A stretch of 64,000 bases of DNA, from positions 87,273,026-87,337,025 of the forward strand of contig CM026426.1 in the NCBI GenBank assembly GCA_014871385.1. The letters run 5' to 3'. Shown piece after piece: positions 49,441 through 60,460 of the stretch. This DNA comes from Ceratodon purpureus. Taxonomy: Eukaryota; Streptophyta; Bryopsida; Pseudoditrichales; Ditrichaceae. Numbering within the stretch: position 1 is the first letter of the stretch; every line of letters starts with the position of its first letter. A model generated the notes under the pieces. It was not told where the DNA came from. It ran no database searches and was given only the letters and a program-made list of their open reading frames with translations. The position numbers and the translations under genes were made by a program.

Positions 49441-51250
49441 TTTCCAATTAGAGTGTATGAAATTCATTTTCATTGCTAATAGTGTAACCATATTTGATGC
49501 TTTAGTCAAATAATTACAAATTATTATTACATAAAAAAAAAATGTACATTTTCATCCTTTACAATTGATCATAATTTGTCCACTTCGAAGCTCGAAATTG
49601 TGTATTTTTTCAAAACATCAGAAATTGCGTGCAATTTCTTTTGAATAGAATTTTAATTTATAAACCCTATTTGTTTATTCTGTATTATAATATTTCCATA
49701 TTTTACTGTAAATTTAGTAACGGGGAGGCTAAAAGCTAATAAAGACAATAAAAAAACATACTTCTCTATCTTTCATTCATAGAAATTCAGAAATCTAAAT
49801 CTAATGTAGATTCACAAATTTATATGAATCCATATATAATCAAAAAGCAATACCAACTGTACATAATGCAAGCATGTTTTGAACCATTGTAAAAAATTAC
49901 CAATCCTTTTCATCTGAATAAAAAAAAAATGAGTTCCCTATCCTGTTTAGTTTTCATTGAAACTCACACTGGGTTGGTAACCTCAACCCCATTCACAGTA
50001 CACATTAAGGGTCATGGTTCTCCAATCCCATGTGAGTTATTAGAGCCATCATGGTGAATTCTTCTTAAGGTAAGAAAGAGCAGGTTTACCGAACCATATG
50101 GGGTTAACAATTTGGAGACTGAAGCGCACTATCTATCTTTAAAGTAAATTCCTATAAAAAGTTATTTTCACTTTCTCACTACCCGAATCAGGTTCATAAA
50201 AATAAAATCAAAAAAGGGACAGTAATATTTAACTCGCAATTCTTACAAATATTAATAATACCATTTAGTGATTCTGATATAACTCAAATTATTATTCCGT
50301 AATGAAAATAAAATTTTTGAATTGCAGTATCTATGTACATACTTGTATATGAATTCTGAATTATCAAAATCTTTGAAATGGCATGGAATTTATTTGGAAT
50401 AGAACTCTAATTCATAATTATACTGACATGCTGCAGAAGAATAATATGATGATAACATTTGCGTAAATATGTTCCCAATTAGAGTATAGTAAATTAATTT
50501 TCATTGCTTATAGTGTTTTCATATTTGATGCTTTTGCAATATAATTGCAAACTATTATTTAAACTCCAATATTGTGTATTAAAATTAAATTTGTCTTTGA
50601 ACAAATATTAATTTCATATATCTGGAATGATTATTATGTTAATTAGGATTATTATGTTAATTAAATTTGTAGACGTCTCATATTCAATTAATATTAATTT
50701 TTTTAAAAGAGATGCAGGAACCAAATATTATACTTTCTTGTTATAAAGTAATAAATTTATACAAATATTTGCTTCGCATGTATATTTAATAAAAATAAAA
50801 TATTTGCTTCATATGAATATATCATAAAAATACAAATTTATTAGTTTCAAATTAGAAGCAAATTTGTACGAAAATATTTGCTTCTCATGAATATTTAACG
50901 AAAGTTGTATCTTTGCTCCTTATTAGGAAGTAATAAATTTGTACGCAACTTTAATTATTTGCTTCTCATGAATAAATATAGAAATTCCAATTCCCTAGAA
51001 ATTGTTAATAATTTTCCTAGTACTTAGATTGTATGCTTGCACAAGTGTCTAGACCATTACACATTATCATATGTTAATACTACAACAATCATGATCATAG
51101 ATGTAAGAGGATTAATTTGAATCCATAAAATGAGGATTGTATTTTTGGAATTATATAAAAGAGTGAAAAAAATTAAGTTCCGTTTTAGAATTTGATCAAT
51201 TCGAAAAAGTATTGGTTAGGGTAGAGGTTTAAATTTCTAGGTATATATAA
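49420..51250. other. AT-rich island, right part, with repeats
   Basis: No gene is supported. 49420-49540 recurs as a direct copy at about 50440-50560 (AATATG(A)TGA(C/T)AACATTT...CCAATTAGAGT). At 50730-50980 an ATTTGCTTC(T/G)CATGAATAT word is repeated about four times. The first shared word in a foldback arm (GCGAATATTTAAACCATG at 47172) is similar, so these repeats may be one degenerate family. Confidence 0.5.
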
Positions 51251-52598
51251 AAAAGAAATTCATTTCATCCCACGGGGACGGGGGATTGAACCCCGCGGTG
51301 ACGGGGCCACGCGATTTGGCGGCGCGGTCACGGGCCCGTGCGAGGGGGAGGAACTAATCCCCACCCCGACCTCGTCCACGAAGGTGTTTGCTCCTTCGTT
51401 TCTCTGTGTGTGTCTGTGTCTGTGCTTGTTTTTGGGTGGTGGCGGGAGTGAATTCCATGAGAGAATGTGCACTACAGTGTGTTTCGCGCGAGTTTTGGGG
51501 GCGTCCTCTGTTCCGTTTGCTTCCTCCAAGGGGTGTGAGTTGTTTGTTTGAAGTAGTGTTGGTCTCTAGGGTTTAGGTTTATCTTGATGGTTTGAAGTGT
51601 TCGTGCGCGGAGGGAGTTCCAGGTGTTTGGCGCTGCGGTCTGCATTTGTTTCCCAATTCTCTTTTCCGTGTTCTTGTGCTGGGTTCTTCCTCCGTCTTTA
51701 GGGTTTAGGTTTATTTCGATACTTCTATTCTTGTGCGAACTTCTTCGGTGCTCTGTGGAGGCGTGCGATTTGGATTGGGGTTTCTGGAGGCCTTGAAAAC
51801 GCTGCTGCGCTAATTTTCAGGTGCGTAGCATATCGCTTTACAGGTTTCCTCTTCTTTCAGTTCAATTGCAGTGACTTTTGCGATTTAGGGTCTTCTCAAT
51901 TGAGCTTTTTAGTTTATTTTCTCTTTCCATTATGAATCCTTGGCATGTTCTCGCTAGTTTAGGATAAGCATCCTGTAATTTTTTTAACGAATTCTGAGTT
52001 GTGTGTGTCTGTTTGTGTTCGTATTGTTTAGGTGATATGTGTGTGTCTGTCTGTGGTCGACTTCTGTCTTGTGTTTGTATTCTGGGTGTGTCTATTTGTG
52101 TTTGAATCCTGTGTTTCTTCGATGCTTGACTGTAATTGCTAGGTTTAGATAGGAATTCTCGTGTTATATGTTTTGGAATCAGAGTGCATGCATTTCAAGT
52201 GAATCTGAATCTGTGTTACGACTGTTTCTGCATGAGTGTCATTGCTGTGTGAAGAAATTTATAGGTTTTATGGATGAGGTGACTGCATTCAGATGTAGTT
52301 TGTGTTGTAGTTGAAGTTATGTTTAATCACATCTTTTTCTGAATTGGGTACAATTTGGCGCCAATGCTCACATTCACATGTTTCACCGTATGCTTATTAG
52401 ATCCCATTAGCTTATTATAGGAACTGTACATATGGAATCCAAGTTCATTTGTACTATTCACCCGTATTTTTCGGCACAATTCTACAACATTTTAATTATA
52501 GATGTATGTTCTGATCCTCTGCAACCATGATTCTTTTTTGCAGGAAGAACAAATTTGACAAGACATTCCTTCCAGAAATTGAATAAATCCATCAAGAA
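51250..52598 (+). promoter_or_regulatory. 5' region of the GQHS gene: GC-rich promoter and probable untranslated exon
   Basis: A sharp change to GC-rich sequence at 51260-51340 is followed by T/G-rich transcribed-looking sequence. A good donor (TTTTCAG then GTGCGTAG, about 51821) and a good acceptor (TTTTTTGCAG, ending 52543) suggest a 5' UTR intron of about 0.7 kb before the ATG at 52599. These are predictions from consensus only. Confidence 0.4.
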
Positions 52599-55500
52599 AT
52601 GGCAGAGAGGTAACAAACCAAATGCCAATTTTGTATAAATCTCCATATAGAACGTCAACAATTTAGCTCGAGTCGAGCTAAACTGCAGCTTCCAAAAAAA
52701 AGTACAAAAACTGAATAAAAACAATAATTTTGACACATTTAAACGAGAAAAATTCTGTTATACAGCCTTGCAGTTTAGCTCGACTCGAGCTAAACTGTAA
52801 GGAGCTTTGCAGTTTAGCTCGAGTCGAGCTAAACTGAACTGAACTTACAGCTAATCTGTAAGTTGTGAACTGTGGGAGCTCTGCAGTTTAGCTCGACTCG
52901 AGCTAAACTGCGGAGCACCTTACAGTTTAGCTCGAGTCGAGCTAAACTAGAGGTGTGACTCCCCTAATTTCCTAGAAGAGAAACCTACAGTTTAGCTCGA
53001 GTCGAGCTAAACTGTAAGTTCTCCCTTCTAAAGTCCTGGCAGTTTAGCTCGAGCCGAGCTAAACTGCAAGGGGATCATGGTGGGCGTCGAGCAATTTAGC
53101 TCGAGTCGAGCTAAATTTCTCAACTGCCTCAATGCTCCCCTTGCAGTTTAGCTCGACTCGAGCTAAACTGCTAGGATGCCCCGCATGATCCCCTTGCAGT
53201 TTAGCTCGAGTCGAGCTAAACTGCAAGGCTCCCATGCTGAAAGCCCAAGCAGTTTAGCTCGACTCGAGCTAAACTGCTGGGATGCAATCGGTTACTTGAT
53301 TAATAGTATCAACATTTAGCTTGAATCGAGCTAAATGGCTTTGAATTTGTCTAATGGTAAATGTGTCCTCCTCGCAGTGAGGAGAGAGCAAGGGTAACTG
53401 AGGCGCTACGACATTTCTTCAAGCCTGTTCCTATATCTGATTCAGATGACGATGACGGGGATGACTCAAGCACATACGAGCCGTGGACCTTCAAAGACCC
53501 CACGAAGGTCAAACATTGGACTCTGCGATGGGTTGCATACACCCCATATCTTACCTTCGCAACCATTTTCAAGGGAGAAGTCGATGATCCCGAGGTCATC
53601 GATATGGATACAAAGGTCACCGAGTGTGACAATAAGGGAAAAGACCAAATCAAGATCCTCTGCTCATCTACCGGGGCTAATCCATACCTCTTCTCCATAG
53701 TAGTAGACGTAGCGGAGAACCTCTTCGACCCCATTTCCTTAATGGAAAGTTTGTCCAATTCACCTTTCGAGGAGATAGTGTCCACGATGAGACAAGAAAT
53801 ACTGGACAAGAAATGGGCAACAAAGGATGGACGAACTCTCGGGGCGAAATCCCTAGCGTGGAAACTGAGGAATGTTGTCTGCACCCTTGCTCTCCGCGCA
53901 ACGGAGGCAAAGGTGAAGCAGAACCTCGGAAAATCTCAAGTTGACGTCTCTGGAGTGACAGCAACCGGGAGTCAAATGGGGAGCCAACAGACAGGACGCA
54001 GTAGGGGGAGAGCGATAGTTCCATCCCAAAGCCGAGGCGCTTCTGCAACTCCCACGCCCCACTCACCATTGAAGAAGAAAGGACTCGAGAAGAAAACTGA
54101 CAAGCCAAAGCCCAAGAAGGACTTGCTCTTATCTGCAGAGGACTTGGCAACAAGTTTGAACTCTGTTCTCGGGGAACTCCCCAAGGTGAACAAGGCTGGA
54201 GAGATCCTGGACTTCGACAACGCCAATCGCATTTACCAGAATTTCTTTTCTGATTGCCAGGACGAGTTCGTCTTCAAAACGAATGGGCAACCAAAGAAGT
54301 TCAGTGTGGACGTGACGCGGTGCAAGCCCGCACCGGCCGCATGGACTATCCGTGCATATGAGAAGCGGGGCATGGAGGAGATGAAGAATTACCTGGTCAA
54401 CATGCCTGATAGGGGTCAAAAGCAAACCCTGTGTCTGATGCCAGACACGAAGGCACGACCTCAACAGGAATCGGATCTGGAAGGCTGTGAATTCCACATC
54501 ATCAACGGGCAACACAGCGTGGCGGCGTCCAAATCTCTCATCGAAGATAACGCCAGTGAGGAGTTGTTGAGGGACTTCAGGAGGTGGGATGCGTACATCG
54601 TCTGGACGAAGGATCATGATAAGCTGCGAAAAATCTCAGCATTCTATAATCGGGTGAACCATCTCGCACCCTTCAAGCCAACTTGGGCGAGCAATATACT
54701 TGCCGCTAGAAAAGTGTGGGAGAAGTATGGTAAGCCCCAAAAGAAAAATGCTGCCGCTGGTGCTGCGGACCGCAGGAGTACAGGTCCGAAAAGTAATCCA
54801 GCGTCGAAGACATACGAGGTAACTTCACTGATTCATTAGCATTAGCAGTTTAGCTCGACTCGAGCTAAACTTCCTGCAGTTTAGCTCGAGTCGAGCTAAA
54901 TATTGATAGTCTTTTTCGTTTTCAATATTCTGGTATACCTCGATCAATTTAGCTCGAGTCGAGCTAAACAGTAGTTCCGAGACAGCATCATCTAAGGTTT
55001 CTTCTTGTGCGTATGCAGAACTTTTTGAATGCTATCAGGGAGCGCTTCGCTATGATCGATGTGGCGAAGCATCAAGCCATGGTGGCGAAGAAGGGAGGGA
55101 AGAACACTATCTCCCTAACAAACGAGCTGTTTATCATCACATCCAGTGATGAAACATGGACCTGTGGAAGGAGGGTGATCGCGTCTGCGGCATGTGGTGG
55201 ACTCATTGATCCCGACAGCGAACCTCCGCATAAGAAATTCTATGAGAGGAAGGGGTTCGTTCCGGACAAGGATGGGACGCTTCCAAGGGAGTTCTTCAAA
55301 TGGCTCGGGAACTTGACAGAGGCAGATCACCAGAAGATGTGTAAGCACATCCTGCATAAGTCTGGGCCAAGTCGAAAGTACACATATCCGAAGGTTACCA
55401 TCAAGCAGAATACGAGTGTATTGGAGGACTGCTACTCGGTCAAGGAGTGGGCGGAGCGGAGAAAACGTAAGGCTGTAGCTCAAGCGGAGTTCAACAACAT

Positions 55501-57439
55501 TAATCCAACGCTCCATTTATTCAAGAGAGACGGCCTTGATGTACCCGCTTGGAAGCAGTTCAAGAAGACTTACTTTGTCTCTAAGGAGTCGAAGCACGTT
55601 CTGCTTGATTGGGATATTCCAGACTCGTACTGGACTAACTCCAGAGCTACAACAGTTCCGCAACAAGTCGGCCAAGGATATCTCCCCATATGCGGTTGAG
55701 TTTCTTTAAAACCTTCCTGAAGGTTTCGACATGCGTTTAAGTGTCCTTCAGCTGAGATGTGGTTCCTCCCATTCATCAGGGAGCCTCGACTCGCATTTCG
55801 GATCTTGGCCCTCCGATATATGGAGGTTGGCGGGCGGCGCAACTCACATTCGGAATCATCGACTACCGGTTCCCTCCCAACTACAAGACGAGGCAGAACT
55901 ACCTTTGGAGAACCCCTTCTTCATGGAGTTTCTTCAATATGATCGAAGAGTATGGGCAGCCCCAGTTTAACGATGTTCGGCACTGGGCTTCTCATTTGCG
56001 GAGACGATGAGGACTTCGCCAAGGTGCTCACTTGGGTGGAGCGAACACCTTGAGTGGTCCGCAGAAGAGTCCATTCAGAGTATTTACCCGCTCCTAACGA
56101 GCGACTTCGGCGGACACCCCCCAAAGAGCAGAATCGCGATGGAACCCGTCTAAACTCTTGTTTCTCATTGATGATAATTTACTTGAGAACGAAGTGTCAA
56201 CGCCAGAACCTCTGAGCGAGTACAGAACTGCGGACCCCCACTGTACAAGGACAACAGGAAGTTTAACGAAAGGAGGTACGCAATGGATGGAGTCCATCCA
56301 AGTTAAGCTACCTGCAGGTCCTCGACACTTTCTGCAGTACTGGGAAACGAAGTCCCTCATAGCCGCCGCGGTAAGTTTCCACACTTTAGCTCGAGTCGAG
56401 TTGAATCGTTCCACTGTTTTTATCACATGCACCATGTATGCACACACTTCCACACTTTAGCTCGAGTCGAGCTAACCGTGTTTACCTTGTCTTTGTTTTC
56501 TTCAGATGCTCTCGATCTCGTCTTTCGTGGTCGCGGATGATAGTGACTCTCCTCATATGGTCGAAGCTCAGGCACTTGGATTAACTCTGGACCCAACCGA
56601 TTTTAGTGTCGACGCTTATTTTGTCGATAAGGAACGGTTTCCGGAATACGGCAGAGCCGTGCGGAAAGGGAAAGGCAGAGCTGCGGAGGAGGGTGACGAT
56701 GTTGATCTGGAGGAGGATGCCCCCACCGAGGAACAGACCCCCTCCCAGTGCTGCGGACATTAGCAATGAGAGCGATGCTCCGCCTTCTGATCCGGTAAGT
56801 CAGACAGCATCTGAGGGTAGAGTGGGGAGAAGACTCGAGTTTCCAGACGTCGACATTACACGTACGGACGATGAGAGACCGGGTTCTGCACCAGAGCTGG
56901 GATCCGGAAGTGGGAGAAAGACTGGCGCTGCGCGAAGTACTGGAAAGCCGGCTCAGAAGAAAAAGAGGGTCAATCCTCCAGCTCGGCAAGCCTCCCCGTT
57001 GGGGAGAGCCGCTCCCGATCCGGATATTCAAGCTATTCTCGCAGAATTGCAGGCGTCCAATGCGAGGAATAAAGCATTACAAGATCGGATGGCACAGCAG
57101 GAAAAGGATATAGAGAAGACCGTGCAGGCGGCACTGCAGAATGTTCTGCAAGGCATGAGTAGTGCCACTCTTTTCCCGAATGCGGGTCCAGTTCTGCCCA
57201 ATGTCCAGCCAATAGGTAGTGCCCTGCCTACTTCGCGAGTACTTGAGATTTTGGGCTCCCCTACTGGTGGTGCAAAATTGCCAGAGTTGGATCCGAGTCC
57301 CGCAGCAGTGCCTGAGCCAAGCCATCATTCCACCGACCAGGTCATGCGTGACCGTAGTCCCAGTCCTCCCCGTTCTCCCTCCCACAATCAGACTCAGGGA
57401 GATGCTCCCGAGACATCTTCAGGTCCCTCCCAAACTTAG
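52599..57439 (+). CDS. GQHS/ParB-like protein, four coding exons, with frame breaks
   Basis: Exons 52599-52609, 53378-54818, 55019-56370 and 56506-57439 have GT-AG borders; the first two join in frame (M-A-E-S-E-E-R), and exon 3 is entered in frame. Exon 2 has an acidic start (SDSDDDDGDDSS), a Lys/Pro-rich linker, and CEFHIINGQHSVAASKSL at about residue 378, which resembles box II of the ParB/sulfiredoxin-like fold (GERR-type motif). KLRKISAFYNRVNHL and WASNILAARKVWEKYG follow. Exon 4 ends Pro/Ser-rich after a coiled coil (LQASNARNKALQDRMAQQ). Exon 3 shows about three frame changes between 55630 and 56160, and exon 4 one near 56735, so this copy is probably dead or the sequence has errors. 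All three introns contain palindromes. A DNA-binding or nuclease role is inference only. Confidence 0.5.
52662..53335. repeat. Twelve palindromes in intron 1 of the GQHS gene
   Basis: Sites start at 52662, 52774, 52813, 52887, 52926, 52991, 53043, 53095, 53147, 53200, 53253 and 53315. Ten are exact versions of TTTAGCTCGA, one base, TCGAGCTAAA; 53043 and 53315 carry changes. From 52991 to 53253 the spacing is 52-53 bp. Both central bases (C or G, i.e. both orientations) occur. Confidence 0.95.
54849..54968. repeat. Three palindromes in intron 2 of the GQHS gene
   Basis: Exact 21-bp sites at 54849-54869, 54880-54900 and 54948-54968 in a 200-bp intron. Confidence 0.95.
56385..56476. repeat. Two palindromes in intron 3 of the GQHS gene
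   Basis: Sites at 56385-56405 (right arm altered) and 56456-56476 (last base altered), each following CCACACTTTAG, so the intron contains a short internal duplication. Confidence 0.85.
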
Positions 57440-57542
57440 ATTTTTTGAACTCGGAATTTTGTAGATGAGGTGTTAATACCGGAGTAGTTCACTGAAATGT
57501 GCATTTTGTACCAAAACGATTGTAATTAATACAAATGGGCTG

Positions 57543-57563
57543 TTTAGCTCGACCCGAGCTAAA
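57543..57563. repeat. Palindrome between the GQHS and phosphatase genes
   Basis: TTTAGCTCGA, then CCCGAGCTAAA: one arm base changed. It lies about 90 bp before the first ATG of the phosphatase gene. Confidence 0.85.
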
Positions 57564-57633
57564 CCGTTCAACTGTTTACCAATCCCGTCTATGTCAGCTT
57601 CATTGATCACTCTCTGATGATTCAATAGTTCTC

Positions 57634-58621
57634 TTGCAATGCCCAGGTCACGAAGTGAATGAGGAAGTGGAATATCTTCGGGTCGTGGATGATGTTGTCA
57701 TGGCCCAAACTGCGGATGAGACTGGACGCACAAATATGGATTTAGATGTCACGGCCCAGTGCGCTCTGACCTTGCCAACGTGCGTAGAGGTCTTTCCTAG
57801 CGATCAACCTCAGAATTCATTAGGGTCGATGGGTCCTGTGGAGGATCGGGATGTTGTAGAAAGCCAAGCCGAGGATGCTCAGGTATTTCATCTATCATTA
57901 TATCTCGTTGCACTATTTCCTTCGAGAATGACTTGCCTTGCAACTGTCCTTATTGTATCATTCGTATAACCCCGTCCTAGTATAATATAGTAATGTCCAT
58001 CTGTCATCGGTATTTCCTCTCCAGGTGCGCGAGGCATCTGGATGTAACGTAAGTTCTAGTGAAGAATTGAGTCCTGTCCCGACAAGACCTCAGAGTGGTT
58101 GGTTGAACGTTGTCCTCGACCTTAATGGAATACTCTGCTCCAGTACTCCTAATTGGCCTGGAAAATCATTCGTTAGCCATGACCTTAGCATCCACTCAGC
58201 GTCCAAGCCAGCAGTCGTGGGCCCCAAGCTTGTTTGTGTCAGGCCCAATTGCGCTGATTTCCTTCGTCGGTTGTCAGCATTCGCAACCATAACCGTCTGG
58301 AGTTCGATGAAGACTTCGACGACAAAAATGATCTGCGACTATCTGTTCGGTCCGATTCGTCCTGTCTATCCGCTCAGAATTCTAGGTCAAGAGGACTGTC
58401 AGAGAGTTCCTATGGGCGTAGATTTTCGAGGTCGTCCGATATATATGAAGGAACCCGGGACTCAGAAGGACATCTTCCTTAAGCCGATGTCCGATGGTCT
58501 CTTTCGTAAATTTGGTGGCATATATTCCGAGGCCAACACCATTTTTATCGACGACAGCCCGATCAAGCACTGTCAGAATAATTCTTACAATGTCCTTCTA
58601 CTCTCCACTTGGAACAACTAG
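57634..58621 (+). CDS. FCP1/NIF-like phosphatase-domain protein, two exons
   Basis: Exons 57634-57882 and 58025-58621 join in phase 0 to give 281 residues; 57883-58024 is a GT-AG intron. The second exon carries a HAD-type phosphatase domain of the FCP1/NIF family: WLNVVLDLNGILCS (motif I), VRPNCADFLRRLSAF, TITVWSSMK (motif II), FLKPMSDGLF (motif III region) and TIFIDDSPIKHCQN (motif IV). Motif I reads DLNG in place of DLDE, so the second Asp is Asn, a form I also associate with plant relatives. A TAG at 58619 stops the frame inside the domain; 63 further open codons (NPDAADDRFLLSKLLPYL...) to 58813 continue the family pattern. The substrate is unknown; relatives act on the RNA polymerase II tail. 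The first exon could instead begin at an acceptor near 57644. Confidence 0.65.
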
Positions 58622-58813
58622 AATCCCGATGCCGCAGATGATCGTTTTTTGTTGTCGAAACTTTTGCCATATCTTGTAGACCTACACCACTTTGTGGGGA
58701 CAATCGCTAGATTCAGGGCCGAGCGTCCGATCGGGAAGAAAATGTATTATGATGACCGTTCTACCTGTGAACAATACGCTAAGATTAATGAGGCAATTAG
58801 TCGTAGACCATAA
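58622..58813 (+). other. In-frame continuation of the phosphatase domain after TAG
   Basis: The frame stays open for 63 codons after the stop and matches the expected C-terminal end of the FCP1/NIF domain (LLSKLLPYLVDLHHFVGTI). Either the stop is a recent nonsense change or it is skipped by splicing or read-through. Confidence 0.5.
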
Positions 58814-59154
58814 TTTCGCATGGTTCCGGTTCTCTACTTTGTGAATAGACATTTCATCACTGCCGCGCACCTATTAGTATGTTGTACATCTTAACCACTT
58901 GCGTAATCTTTGTATCCAAACTACTCCTTTTGTAATACGAAGATCATATTTCTTTCTTGATCTACTCTGCCCCTTGCGACGAACCCTTATCCATTGCTGA
59001 ATTATTGGTGGATGTATGTTTCTATTCGCTTTGTGTATTGCAGGATAATGCATGTCGAGCCTCTGTGGATTCTTTGAATTATGCTTATGGCTGCGGGCCC
59101 TCTCTACGTAGCAGAGGGCTTCTGTTGCAATCCGTTGCAACAGCGCAGTCCACG

Positions 59155-59873
59155 ATGGACTATTCAACTATGGCTGTCGACGAAGGGGTTGTGGACAGCC
59201 CGGTTAACCTGTCCGTTCCCAAGACCCTGAAATCCCCTTCTCCTATGTGGCCACGGACCGTACTGCATGTTCTATCTCCGAAACGACAGAGTTCTACCCC
59301 TACAAAGCGTGCTCTTTATAACAATGTGGTGGACATGCCGTCACCACCACCGGCAAAGGTTGGTTTTCATTCCTCAGTATTCACTCTTCATTCCTTTCTG
59401 ATGTTTCATTCTTGTAAGTTTCTTTCATGATGTTTCATTCTGATGTCTTTATTTTAGCTCGAGGCCACCTAAAATGATTGATCTTCTTATACTCTCGTGT
59501 AGGTCTAGTTGTAGCTTATGTAGGCCTCCTCGTTCAAGGTCCGTTCGACCTTTACAATTGCACTCAGCAGTTTAGGTCGATTCGACCTAAACCGAAATCT
59601 CTTCCCAATGCTAATTTATCCCCTTTGCAGATGCCGAGGCTGCGATCAACAACTACTGGATCCAGGGCAAGGAAGTCCGCCGACTCCCACTCTAAACCAT
59701 CCAGTACCCGTCGCCACTCTCTGCCAGAGTCAAGCATCGGTGACAGGCGTAGGCAGAAGTTGCAACGTCTTCTTGATAGTCCAATGATGCAGGTTGAGGG
59801 AATGTCGTGGACACGTCAGCGCCAACGGGAATTCGTCAAGTCAAGAATTGAGGCTTACGGAGGGACTCCATAA
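59155..59873 (+). CDS. Small basic Ser/Thr-Pro-rich protein, two exons (148 aa)
   Basis: Exons 59155-59358 and 59631-59873 join in phase 0 across a GT-AG intron that contains a palindrome at 59571. Exon 1 has Pro-directed phosphorylation-like sites (LKSPSPMWP, VLSPKRQSSTPTKR, MPSPPPAK). Exon 2 is strongly basic (MPRLRSTTTGSRARKSAD, DRRRQKLQRLL) and ends SWTRQRQREFVKSRIEAYGG. The frame is open upstream to an acceptor near 59044, so an upstream coding exon is possible. The product is not recognised. A basic partner protein in the transposase complex is one idea; it is inference from position only. Confidence 0.5.
59571..59591. repeat. Palindrome (GGTC type) in an intron near the right end
   Basis: TTTAGGTCGA, one base, TCGACCTAAA. 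A weaker relative is at 59452-59474. This is the subterminal type, here inside an intron. Confidence 0.9.
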
Positions 59874-60181
59874 CCATATAGAGGATACTATGTACTGTAT
59901 AGCAATGGCGCAGACAATATAGACGATTATAAGACTCCTCTGTGTTATTTCAATGTAATTATGTTTTGAATAAAACGATTGATCTGTTTGTCATATTTTC
60001 TCGTCTGCTATTTTTGCCTCATTGTCTTGCACACTTTTTGTGTTATTCAAGTTTCCAAATGTAATTTATGTAATTTATGGACATTGCCTTTTATTGAAAC
60101 CTTGGTTTAGAAAAGGTAACGGATAGTTACTACTAATATTACAGGGGACGTGGTATATTCTTTTTCCTTGTTTATATTGCG

Positions 60182-60304
60182 TTTAGGTGTGATCGACCTA
60201 AATGACTTAATCATCATCTCTATTTAAACATGTTTTTAATGAATCAATGAACATTACTAAGTTTTCTCCTGTATGTTCGTGCATTTAGGTCCACTCGACC
60301 TAAA
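60182..60304. repeat. Right subterminal palindromes
   Basis: GGTC-type sites at 60182-60202 and 60284-60304, each followed by TGAC, lie 130-280 bp from the right end. They mirror the sites near the left end. The rest of 59874-60432 is AT-rich and non-coding, with the polyadenylation region of the small basic protein gene (AATAAA at about 59970). Confidence 0.85.
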
Positions 60305-60432
60305 TGACATGGGCCTCATTGTTCCTTTAAGGTGTTATTAATGATTCAATATTGATTTCCGCAAGATTGAAGTAAATGGGAGATGACGAATGTCGCCATT
60401 TCTCTGCACTCTGATTTCCCAAAATCAAGAAT

Positions 60433-60460
60433 ATCTCCCAAAATAACGAATATGGTGTTC
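60433..60460 (-). repeat. Right terminal inverted repeat
   Basis: Exact reverse complement of 41352-41379, followed by CC and then LINE coding sequence. Confidence 0.9.

Larger units (their letters stand above)
41352..60460. mobile_element. 19.1-kb DNA transposon with 28-bp TIRs, palindrome arrays and four genes
   Basis: Exact inverted 28-bp ends start GAACACCATATTCG. CC (or CCC) flanks both ends, a 2-3 bp target duplication in LINE ORF2. A 2-3 bp duplication plus many subterminal repeats is reminiscent of the CACTA/EnSpm group, although the ends are not CACTA and the transposase candidate is of DUF7869 type, so the superfamily is open. Genes: the minus-strand DUF7869 protein; plus-strand GQHS/ParB-like protein, FCP1-like phosphatase and a small basic protein. 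No capsid, DNA polymerase B or packaging ATPase is seen, which argues against a Polinton. An AT-rich island fills 46-51 kb. Confidence 0.85.

Noticed and set aside
45258-53335. CRISPR-like arrays (regularly spaced identical repeats)
   Set aside because: The repeats are palindromic, lie in eukaryotic introns and a promoter, have near-identical or unrelated spacers without protospacer character, and no cas genes are present.
41352-60460. Polinton or other capsid-bearing element
   Set aside because: No DNA polymerase B, capsid, protease or packaging ATPase signature was seen, and the ends and target duplication do not fit.
41352-60460. Typical CACTA/EnSpm element
   Set aside because: Ends start GAACACCAT, not CACTA, and no Transposase_21-type protein was recognised. 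Only the 2-3 bp duplication and subterminal repeats fit, so the superfamily is left open.
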